Source: Chitinivorax sp. B (GTDB taxonomy: Bacteria; Pseudomonadota; Gammaproteobacteria; Burkholderiales; SCOH01). From it: DNA of 64,000 nt. The stretch lies in assembly GCF_005503445.1 (NCBI RefSeq), contig NZ_SCOH01000023.1:1-64000 (forward strand), written 5' to 3'. This document shows, piece by piece, positions 38,132 to 45,882 of this stretch. Under the pieces are notes generated by a model, which saw only the letters and a list, made by a program, of their open reading frames with translations, was not told where the DNA came from and did not search any database. Each line of letters begins with the position of its first letter. Position 1 is the first letter of the stretch. The translations under genes were made by a program, and so were the position numbers.

Positions 38132-38899
38132 ATGAAGCGCGTAATATTCAATCAGAAAGGCGGGGTCGGCAAATCCACCATTACGGTCAATCTGGCGGCA
38201 ATTGCGGCATCGGAAGGAATGCGTACCTTGGTGTTGGATCTGGATCCGCAAGGTAATGCCACACGCTATCTGTTGGGTGATCAGGCTGATCAAGTCAAGC
38301 CAACTCTGGCAGAGTTGTTTGCGCAGACGCTGAGCTTCAGCTTGTATTCCAGAAAGATCAGTGACTTTGTCCATGCTACGCCTTTCGACAAGCTGTCGTT
38401 GATTCCTTCCAGCCCAGAGCTGGCTGACATGCAGTCCAAACTGGAATCACGCTACAAAATCTTCAAATTGCGTGATTCGCTGAAAGAAATCACGAATCAA
38501 TTCGACTGTGTCTTTATCGATACACCACCCGCGCTGAATTTTTATACCTTGTCTGCCCTGATTGCTGCCGATTCCTGCCTGATTCCATTCGATTGCGACG
38601 ATTTCTCACGGCGTGCGCTGTATACCTTGTTGGACAACGTTCAGGAGATTCGCGAGGACCACAACCCCAATCTGGATGTCGGCGGTATCGTGGTCAATCA
38701 GTTTCAGGCACGGGCGGCCTTGCCGACCAAGCTGGTTCAGGAGCTCAAAGACGAAGGGCTGCCGGTGCTCGACGCTTATCTGTCATCGTCAGTCAAAATC
38801 CGGGAATCGCACGAGCAATCGGTGCCGATGATTCATCTGGATGCTCGGCATAAGCTGTCACAAGAGTATTTGGCGTTATACCGTGCGATCAGTCAGTGA
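38132..38899 (+). CDS. ParA-family ATPase (orphan)
   Basis: The 255-residue product has the deviant Walker A motif QKGGVGKST near its N terminus, the A' motif LVLDLDPQGNAT and Walker B CVFIDTPPALN. It belongs to the ParA/Soj/MinD-type ATPases, which position DNA or protein complexes by binding DNA or membrane in the ATP state. No ParB gene or parS-like site is next to it, and a large sensor kinase follows after 88 bases. It may place a chemoreceptor, flagellar or plasmid-type cargo; which one cannot be told. AAAGGAGACGC precedes the ATG. Confidence 0.85.
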   Translation: MKRVIFNQKGGVGKSTITVNLAAIAASEGMRTLVLDLDPQGNATRYLLGDQADQVKPTLAELFAQTLSFSLYSRKISDFVHATPFDKLSLIPSSPELADMQSKLESRYKIFKLRDSLKEITNQFDCVFIDTPPALNFYTLSALIAADSCLIPFDCDDFSRRALYTLLDNVQEIREDHNPNLDVGGIVVNQFQARAALPTKLVQELKDEGLPVLDAYLSSSVKIRESHEQSVPMIHLDARHKLSQEYLALYRAISQ

Positions 38900-38987
38900 C
38901 AGCCTGCTTGGCGCATTCACCCACGATTCCGTCCATAGATGGTGGCGGGGGTATGGTACGCCGGTTGCGACAGGCAACCGATAGATC

Positions 38988-41900
38988 ATGACGACTGATG
39001 TACGACTCGTCAGCAAATTCCGGCTGGCGCTATCACGGCTGCTGCGTGCACTGACCATCCGTCCTTCGTTGAAATGGATTGTTTTGGTGGTCGGGTTGGG
39101 GCTGACCGCCGTGTCTGCATGGCAAACCGGCATGGATGCCGAGCGGGCCGCACGTGAGCAGGCAAGGCTCAAATCCAACGCTCGATTGGACGCATTGAGC
39201 GCCGAACTGGCTCGGGTTGTCTCGTACAGTCGGCAATTTTCGGCTTTCTTCACCGTTGATGCTTTCCCACATTTCCGCCAGTTCAATGCTTATGCTACAG
39301 CGCTTGGCAAGATGCCCCGAGGGGCGGTGATGATCGGCATGGTTTCCCGAGTACGCAACGATCAGGTGACTACGTTTCAGCAACGTTTTGACGCTGTGTC
39401 GGAAGGCGTACCGGAGTTGAAAGGGACCCGCTTCCCCTGGGCCCAGATCATCAACAGCCGACCCTATTATTACCCTTTGCAGTACGCCTATCCGCTGGTC
39501 GGGATCCCAGTTGGTACCGATATCGTCGGCATGCCTCAACTGCGCCGTAGTTTTGCCGATGCGTTGTCTCAGGGCGGGCCGCTGATTACCCCACCGTTCC
39601 AACTGGATGTGGCGGGTATCCCTCGGACGCTGGTTGCGTTGATCACGCCTGTGCAGCGTGACGCACAACAGCCGGCCGATGGCTTTGTGATGATGTTGCT
39701 GGATGTCGACAAGTTGTTGTCGTCCATCTCTGATGGCGGCGTGACGCATGATCGCTTCGTAGTGACCGTGGTTGATTCCAGTGATCCCCGAATGGGGCGA
39801 CGTTTGTACCCGCTCAGCGACGCGGAACTGGCCAGCCATGTTCTGAGCTCGCCACAAAGTGTCCGTTTCCAGCGTGATCTGGATTTTGCGGGCCGGCGTT
39901 GGTCCGTGTATCTGGAAGGGGTGGTACGACCGGATATGGACATGATCTGGTCACGTTTATTGATCGGATTCGCGTTGACAGCCCTGGCTATGTTGCTGGT
40001 GATTGGTGCGCAATACCGCGGATTCGAGGCAGTACAGGTCACTGGGGAGCGGCTCAAACGCGCGGCCGAATCCAACGAAGCGTTAAGGGTATTGCTGCAG
40101 CAGCGCGAACAGACCGAAACAGCTCTGCGGGCCAGCGAAGCCCGGATGCGAACGATACTGGATGCCTCCAGCGATGCCATTGTGCTGTTTGATCGGCTTG
40201 GCACTGTAGAATTGTTCAATCCCGCGGCGGAAAAGATGTTCGGCCATCTGCACGATCATGTGATTGGCGGTCATGTATCCATCCTACTGCCGGAAACAAT
40301 GCGGCACGAAGGCGCCGCACAACAGGTTCTGGAATCTTTGGTAGACGGCGTAGGACAGACCAGAGAATTGCTGGCACTACGTGGCAATGGTGAATTGTTC
40401 CCGTTGGAACTGACCGTGAATGTAGCCGAGCTAGCCGGTACACGCTATTTTGTGGCCACTGGTCGAGAAATCACGGAGCGCAAAAAAGCCGAGCGTTTGT
40501 TGTTTGAGAGCGAATACAAGCACCGTGCGATTCTGGATGCTGCCTATATCGGTATTTATGTATTGCAGGATGATGCCCTGCAATATGTCAATCCGACTTT
40601 CGCTCGTTACTTCCGCATGAAACGTGAGCATATGCAGCAGTTGCAACCGCTGAGCCTGCTGGCATCGGAATCGCAAGACATTTTCCGCGAACAGAGCGAT
40701 GCTGCATATGCTTCGTCCAATCATGTGTTGCCGGTAGAGGTTGCCTGCGTGCGTGCCGATGGTACCCGGTTTGTCGGGCTGCTGACCATGCAACGTATTA
40801 CCTACGCCAATCGACCAGGCTTGACCGGGTCGCTTCTGGATGTGACCGAGCGTAAGCAGGTCGAAGAGGCTGTCAGGCAGTCCGAACAGAAAACCCGGGC
40901 CATTCTGGCCGCGTTGCCTGATACAACAATTCGTTTGGATATGGATGGCGTGGTATTGGATTGCCGTAGCCCAGACGAGCGGCTGACCAACCTGTTTTCT
41001 GTTTCCTTGATCGGTCACCCGTTGGATCAAGTTCTACCAGAGGAGGTTGCACAACGAATCCGCAGTTTTATCGAGCAGGCTGCCAGGGTACGACAGATCA
41101 AGCAGCTGGAATTTGGCATGCTGGTTGGAGCCGCTGGCATGACTTTCGATGCCCGCATCGCACCTTACGGGCCAACCGAATGCTTGTTGATTCTGCGCGA
41201 TATTACCGAGCGAAAGCGGACTGAGGCTGAATTGATCCGCCATCGCGACCATTTGGCGGAAATGGTCACGGAACGGACCTCCGAACTGCAGGCCATGTTG
41301 GATACCACGCCTTTGGCCATGGCGCGCCTGGCGCAACGTACCTTTGTGGATGTCAATCGCGCCATGGAGGATCTGTTCAAGCGCTCTGCCGTCGATTTCA
41401 TGGGGCAACGTACGCGGGTGATCTACCCTGATGATGCTAGCTATTTGGCGTTGGGGCAGCGTATTTACCCATCCTTGGGGCGGGGTGATGTGTTTCACGA
41501 AGAGGTCAAGTTCGTGGATGCCAACGGTGAACACTTCTGGTGCGAAATGTATGGTAAGGCGATTGATCCAGCCAACCCACTGGGATCGTCGGTGTGGGTA
41601 TTCCAGGATATTACCGAGCGAAAGATCACCGAGCAGGCGTTGACTGAGGCCAAGGAAATTGCCGAATCCGCCAACCGGGCCAAGTCCGAGTTTCTGGCCA
41701 ACATGTCACATGAGCTGCGCACGCCAATGCATGCCATTCTGGGTTTTGCCGACATGGGTTTGTCCAAGTCGGACACGGCTACACGTGAGAAGCTGGCACA
41801 TTATTTCGACCGTATCCGGCAAAGTGGCAAACGGTTGTTGTCCATTCTCAATGATCTGCTGGATTTGTCCAAACTGGAAGCCGGCAAAATGGAATACCGT

Positions 41901-42386
41901 TTCGACCGACGTGATGTGGTGCCCGTGATCGAAGAGGCGATGGATGAACTACACCAGTTGGCTGCCGACAAGCATCTGGATATCACATTGCAGATTCGGG
42001 GCGATACTTGGGGGGATTTCGATACCTTGCGTATTAGCCAAGTGGTACGCAACCTGCTGTCCAACGCAATCAAATTCAGTCCGCCCAACAGCAAGATCGA
42101 TGTGCAATGTGGTCGAGAGCCGTGGTACAACAAGATGGCATTGCGGGTGACGGTGCGGGACTGGGGCCCAGGTGTGCCAGATCAGGAAATCGACCGTATC
42201 TTCGATAAATTCATTCAAAGCAGCCAGACCAAAACTGGTGCTGGTGGTACCGGTCTGGGGCTGGCGATCTGTCGTGAAATCGCCCATGCGCATGGTGGCG
42301 AGATCACGGCGCGCAATCATAGTGATGGCGGGGTGAGCTTCTCGTTTGTTCTCCCCGATTCTTACCGAGGTAACGATGGAAAATAA
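38988..42386 (+). CDS. CHASE-domain multi-PAS sensor histidine kinase
   Basis: An 1132-residue membrane kinase. A first helix (WIVLVVGLGLTAVSAW, about 29-45) is followed by a CHASE-type periplasmic domain to about residue 315, with the characteristic GMVSRVRND, RPYYYPLQYAYP and QLRRSFADALSQGGPLITPP. A second helix (LLIGFALTALAMLLVIGA) leads to about four PAS domains between 380 and 890, each ending in DITERK-type sequence. The HisKA domain (FLANMSHELRTPMHAILGFA) and HATPase (VRNLLSNAIKFSPP, GGTGLGLAICREIAHAHGG) close the protein. No receiver domain is fused; the next gene overlaps by 11 bases and begins with one. Confidence 0.9.
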   Translation: MTTDVRLVSKFRLALSRLLRALTIRPSLKWIVLVVGLGLTAVSAWQTGMDAERAAREQARLKSNARLDALSAELARVVSYSRQFSAFFTVDAFPHFRQFNAYATALGKMPRGAVMIGMVSRVRNDQVTTFQQRFDAVSEGVPELKGTRFPWAQIINSRPYYYPLQYAYPLVGIPVGTDIVGMPQLRRSFADALSQGGPLITPPFQLDVAGIPRTLVALITPVQRDAQQPADGFVMMLLDVDKLLSSISDGGVTHDRFVVTVVDSSDPRMGRRLYPLSDAELASHVLSSPQSVRFQRDLDFAGRRWSVYLEGVVRPDMDMIWSRLLIGFALTALAMLLVIGAQYRGFEAVQVTGERLKRAAESNEALRVLLQQREQTETALRASEARMRTILDASSDAIVLFDRLGTVELFNPAAEKMFGHLHDHVIGGHVSILLPETMRHEGAAQQVLESLVDGVGQTRELLALRGNGELFPLELTVNVAELAGTRYFVATGREITERKKAERLLFESEYKHRAILDAAYIGIYVLQDDALQYVNPTFARYFRMKREHMQQLQPLSLLASESQDIFREQSDAAYASSNHVLPVEVACVRADGTRFVGLLTMQRITYANRPGLTGSLLDVTERKQVEEAVRQSEQKTRAILAALPDTTIRLDMDGVVLDCRSPDERLTNLFSVSLIGHPLDQVLPEEVAQRIRSFIEQAARVRQIKQLEFGMLVGAAGMTFDARIAPYGPTECLLILRDITERKRTEAELIRHRDHLAEMVTERTSELQAMLDTTPLAMARLAQRTFVDVNRAMEDLFKRSAVDFMGQRTRVIYPDDASYLALGQRIYPSLGRGDVFHEEVKFVDANGEHFWCEMYGKAIDPANPLGSSVWVFQDITERKITEQALTEAKEIAESANRAKSEFLANMSHELRTPMHAILGFADMGLSKSDTATREKLAHYFDRIRQSGKRLLSILNDLLDLSKLEAGKMEYRFDRRDVVPVIEEAMDELHQLAADKHLDITLQIRGDTWGDFDTLRISQVVRNLLSNAIKFSPPNSKIDVQCGREPWYNKMALRVTVRDWGPGVPDQEIDRIFDKFIQSSQTKTGAGGTGLGLAICREIAHAHGGEITARNHSDGGVSFSFVLPDSYRGNDGK

Positions 42387-43299
42387 CAGTAACGGCCATT
42401 TGCTGATTGTCGACGATGAACCCTTCAATCTCGAAATCCTGACGGAATATCTGGAAGACGCGGGCTATCAGGTATCGGCTGCGGAAGATGGGATGGCAGC
42501 TTGGGAAGCATTGCAACAGGACGACCAGGAGTTCGACGCGGTATTGCTGGACCGCATGATGCCACGCATGAATGGTATGGAACTGCTGACCAAGATCAAG
42601 GCCGAAACCCGTTTTGAAACCTTGCCGGTGGTCATGCAGACCGCGATGGGGGCACCGGACTCGGTGCGTGAAGGGTTGCTGGCAGGTGCGTACTATTATC
42701 TGACCAAGCCCTTTGAGCGCGAAACATTGTTGGCGATCGTGGCGGCTGCCATCCGTGACCGTCGTGAGCAGCGTGCGCTGATCCAGGAGTTGTCTCGCCA
42801 ACGAAACACGCTGGCACTGCTGACCTCGGGCAGCTTCGTGTTTCGAACCATTGATGAGGCACATAATCTGACGGCTTTGTTGTCTTCCATGTGCCCACAG
42901 CCAGAAAAGACTGCCTTGGGTCTGTCGGAACTGCTGATCAATGCGGTCGAACATGGAAATTTGGCGATCACCTATCAGGAGAAGTCGACCTTGATGCATG
43001 CCAACCGCTGGCGGCAAGAGGTGGATGCGCGATTGGCTCGACCGGAATATGCAGACAAACATGTGACTGTCGAGGTCGCCCGTAATGACGATGCATTGCA
43101 CATCGTCATTACCGATCAGGGGCAAGGTTTCGACTGGCAGCCTTTTCTCGACTTTGCACCGGAACGGGCGTTCGATCCACATGGGAGAGGGATCTCCATG
43201 GCCCGGATGTTGAGTTTTGATGCGGTCGAATACCAAGGGGTAGGCAATCAAGTGAAAGCTACCGTCAAATTAGTGGCCAATCGTACCAATCAGCAGTAG
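42376..43299 (+). CDS. Response regulator with receiver domain fused to an HATPase domain
   Basis: The 307-residue protein has a receiver domain at residues 8-125 (LLIVDDEPFNLEILTEYL, phospho-acceptor Asp in AVLLDRMMPRMNG, Lys in YLTKPFERE) and then, after a linker, an RsbW-like HATPase_c domain (ALGLSELLINAVEHGNLAI, ITDQGQGFDW, GRGISMARML). There is no HisKA or DNA-binding domain. GAGGTAAC precedes the ATG at 42376, which overlaps the kinase gene. By analogy with other REC-HATPase proteins it may act as a switch protein or anti-sigma-type kinase activated by phosphorylation; the target is unknown. Confidence 0.85.
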   Translation: MENNSNGHLLIVDDEPFNLEILTEYLEDAGYQVSAAEDGMAAWEALQQDDQEFDAVLLDRMMPRMNGMELLTKIKAETRFETLPVVMQTAMGAPDSVREGLLAGAYYYLTKPFERETLLAIVAAAIRDRREQRALIQELSRQRNTLALLTSGSFVFRTIDEAHNLTALLSSMCPQPEKTALGLSELLINAVEHGNLAITYQEKSTLMHANRWRQEVDARLARPEYADKHVTVEVARNDDALHIVITDQGQGFDWQPFLDFAPERAFDPHGRGISMARMLSFDAVEYQGVGNQVKATVKLVANRTNQQ

Positions 43300-43494
43300 G
43301 ATATCCTATATAAAAGATGATTATCGTCATTGGCTTGTCGATAGTTATTTACATTCAAATAATCAATTTTAAGCATGTTTCTTGTCAGCGCAGCCCTGGG
43401 TGAGATGTGCTACCGCCCTAATATGGCAAGTTCATTGTTTCTGCATAAAGCTGGCTGTGCTGTGCCTAGGATGTAGCGGCGACAGTTGTGTTGT

Positions 43495-43968
43495 TCATTC
43501 CCAGGCATTCAGCCACCCGGTGGCGGTCACCCGCCCGCGTTTGATTGCTATGACCAGCTGATCGTGGCCACCACGCCACTGGTATAGCCAGTACTGGCCT
43601 GCAGGTGCGCCTTGCCACTCGGTATGGTCACGTATCTCAGGATAACGTGGGTGGTCAGCTTGTATGGTGTCGTCCGGCTTACCCATGAGCTGTCGCGTTT
43701 GTGTCGTATCCAATCGTTTCTGTAGCACATACCCAGCCAGTGTCTGCATGGCACGATGTTTTCGTCCCTGCCACTGATCGACGTCGGGTATCCAGTTTCC
43801 TCCGCTGAAGTGGCCTTGCACTGTACGCAGTTGACGAAAGTCTGCGGCAGTTTGTGCAATCGATTGGTCAGATGTGGCGCTGGCTGTCTGCCCGGTCATG
43901 ACCAGCAACAGGCTGGCTGTGACAGCGGACTTCAACAGTGTGTTCAACCAGAAAGAGGAGGTGGTCAT
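43495..43968 (-). CDS. Small secreted protein of unknown function
   Basis: I chose ATG 43968, which is preceded by AAGGA at about 9 bases and gives a 157-residue protein with a signal peptide (LLKSAVTASLLLVMTGQTASA). The longer frame from 44124 overlaps the control region of the divergent gene. The mature part contains LDTTQTRQLMGKPDDTI and a final beta-strand region (YWLYQWRGGHDQLVIAIKRG), a pattern that resembles small outer-membrane-associated folds of the BamE type. I do not assign a function. It is divergent from the M14 carboxypeptidase. Confidence 0.65.
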   Translation of the reverse strand: MTTSSFWLNTLLKSAVTASLLLVMTGQTASATSDQSIAQTAADFRQLRTVQGHFSGGNWIPDVDQWQGRKHRAMQTLAGYVLQKRLDTTQTRQLMGKPDDTIQADHPRYPEIRDHTEWQGAPAGQYWLYQWRGGHDQLVIAIKRGRVTATGWLNAWE

Positions 43969-44089
43969 CCTAAGCAGTCCTTGTAGGGAAAGGTGGTGAA
44001 AGTATGGCCCGCGATCTGCTGGCTTCACAAGGGCACTGCAGTCGCTACGGAGTGCAATGTTGTTTTCTCGATCAACTAAGGAGATACGC

Positions 44090-45829
44090 ATGAAAAGGGC
44101 TCTAACCCTATGCGGGTTCGTCATGTTTACGAACGTCGCGCTGGGACCGATTGCCGTTGCAGCGCCGAGTCATGGTCCGGAAACCCTCCAGCTGCTGGAG
44201 CAGGAGAAGGCAAACAACAACATCTACAAGGCTTATTTCCCGAGCCAGGAGATCGCGCGTAAGGCCGCCATCTCTTTTCATGAGCAGATGCTGGAGTCAC
44301 ATTACGATAAGGGTTACCTGATCCTGGAATTGGACCAGCAGGAGTTGGACAAGTTGTCCCAATTCGGTTTCCGGTTTGAACCGGCGACGGAGTTCATTGC
44401 CCAACGCAATCAGATTCTCGATCAACTGCAACAGATTCAGGCCAAGCGTCGTGCGATCGACCCGATGGCAGCGGATGTCGAGCTGACGGCCATCCCTGGC
44501 TACAGTTGCTACGAGACAGTGGAAGAGACCTATGCGGCTGCACAGGGGTTTACTGTCACCAAACCCAATCTGGCTACCTGGACGGATGTGGGTGATTCCT
44601 GGCAGAAAACCAAGGGCTTGGGTGGCTATGATATTCGTGTCCTGAAGCTGACCAACAAGCTGATCACCACCCCGAAACCGAAATTGTTCATCAATGCTGC
44701 CATTCATGCTCGTGAATACACCACGGCACCGTTGGTTCTATCATTTGCCCGCTGGCTGCTGGACGGTTATGGGGTCAATGCCGATGCAACCTGGATTCTG
44801 GACAACCATGAAGTACACCTGATGCTGCATACCAACCCGGATGGTCGCAAGAAAGCTGAAACAGGGTTGTCTTGGCGCAAGAACACCAATCAGGCCTATT
44901 GCGGCGCGGCCAGCAACAGTCGTGGTGCAGATTTGAACCGAAACTTCACTTATGGCTGGAACAGTACCAATGGGCAAGGCTCCAGCGGCAACCCATGCAA
45001 TCTGACCTATCGGGGGCCGTCGGCCGGTTCCGAGCCGGAAATCAAGGCCATAGAAGGCTATGTACGGGCAATCTGGCCAGATCGTCGTGGGCCTAACCCG
45101 GGGGACCCGGCTCCTGCCGACACCAGTGGTATTCACCTGGATATTCACAGCTATAGCGAGCTGGTGCTATGGCCATGGGGCAATACCAACAATCCGGCAC
45201 CTAATGGCAACGCCCTGCGTACACTGGGCCGCAAGTTTGCCTATTTCAATGGCTACACCCCGCAGCAGTCCATCGGGTTGTACCCGACCGATGGTACCAG
45301 TGACGGTGTCAGCTATGGCGAACTGGGTGTAGCAGCTTATACCTTCGAGTTGGGGACAGCATTTTTCCAGAGTTGCAGTACCTATAACTCGACCATCAAG
45401 CCCCGAAACTTGAATGCCCTGATTTATGCAGCCAAGGTGGTCCGTACTCCTTACATTACGCCGGGTGGCCCGGATGTGACCAGCATCAGCTTGGCTGGTA
45501 CGGCTTCCACTACGGGGGTGACGGCAGGTACACCAGTACCATTGGCGGCGGTAGTGACGGATACACGCTTCAACAATAGCAATGGTGTCGAGCCTACACA
45601 TAATGTTGCAGCGGCTGAGTACTATATTGATGTACCGCCCTGGAAGGCCGGAGTAGCATTGCCACTTGTTGCTACGGATGGTGTATTCGATGAAAAGTCG
45701 GAAGACATCAAGGGGGTGATCAATACGGCCGGCTTGTCGGTGGGCAAGCATCTGGTGTATGTCCGGTCGCGTGATACAACCGGTACCTGGGGGGCGGTGA
45801 GTGCAGCCTTCCTGGTCATCAAACCATAG
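44090..45829 (+). CDS. Secreted zinc carboxypeptidase, M14 family
   Basis: The 579-residue preproprotein begins with a signal peptide (MKRALTLCGFVMFTNVALGPIAVA) and AAGGAG lies before ATG 44090. An N-terminal region of about 140 residues with QELDKLSQFGFRFEPA resembles a propeptide. The M14 catalytic part shows the zinc ligands in AIHAREYTT (HxxE) and DIHSYSE, the substrate arginines in RGADLNRNFTYGWN, and the catalytic Glu in YTFELGTAFFQSC. It removes C-terminal residues from peptides outside the cell. The last 110 residues (from about PGGPDVTSISL) form a beta-rich domain typical of secreted proteases. Confidence 0.9.
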   Translation: MKRALTLCGFVMFTNVALGPIAVAAPSHGPETLQLLEQEKANNNIYKAYFPSQEIARKAAISFHEQMLESHYDKGYLILELDQQELDKLSQFGFRFEPATEFIAQRNQILDQLQQIQAKRRAIDPMAADVELTAIPGYSCYETVEETYAAAQGFTVTKPNLATWTDVGDSWQKTKGLGGYDIRVLKLTNKLITTPKPKLFINAAIHAREYTTAPLVLSFARWLLDGYGVNADATWILDNHEVHLMLHTNPDGRKKAETGLSWRKNTNQAYCGAASNSRGADLNRNFTYGWNSTNGQGSSGNPCNLTYRGPSAGSEPEIKAIEGYVRAIWPDRRGPNPGDPAPADTSGIHLDIHSYSELVLWPWGNTNNPAPNGNALRTLGRKFAYFNGYTPQQSIGLYPTDGTSDGVSYGELGVAAYTFELGTAFFQSCSTYNSTIKPRNLNALIYAAKVVRTPYITPGGPDVTSISLAGTASTTGVTAGTPVPLAAVVTDTRFNNSNGVEPTHNVAAAEYYIDVPPWKAGVALPLVATDGVFDEKSEDIKGVINTAGLSVGKHLVYVRSRDTTGTWGAVSAAFLVIKP

Positions 45830-45842
45830 CGCGATATCCTGT

Positions 45843-45882
45843 TTGGGACGAGTCACTTCAAGGTTGGTTGGTCTCGTCCCAA
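45843..45882. terminator. Inverted repeat between convergent M14 and comEC genes
   Basis: TTGGGACGAG (45843-45852) and CTCGTCCCAA (45873-45882) form a perfect 10-base stem with a 20-base loop, overlapping the last codons of comEC. It could terminate transcription of the carboxypeptidase gene and fold in the comEC transcript end as well; no T-run is present. Confidence 0.4.

Noticed and set aside
37797-38135. A 112-codon frame upstream of the ParA-type gene
   Set aside because: It has no ribosome site, no family similarity and an unconvincing composition, and it overlaps the start of the ParA-type gene.
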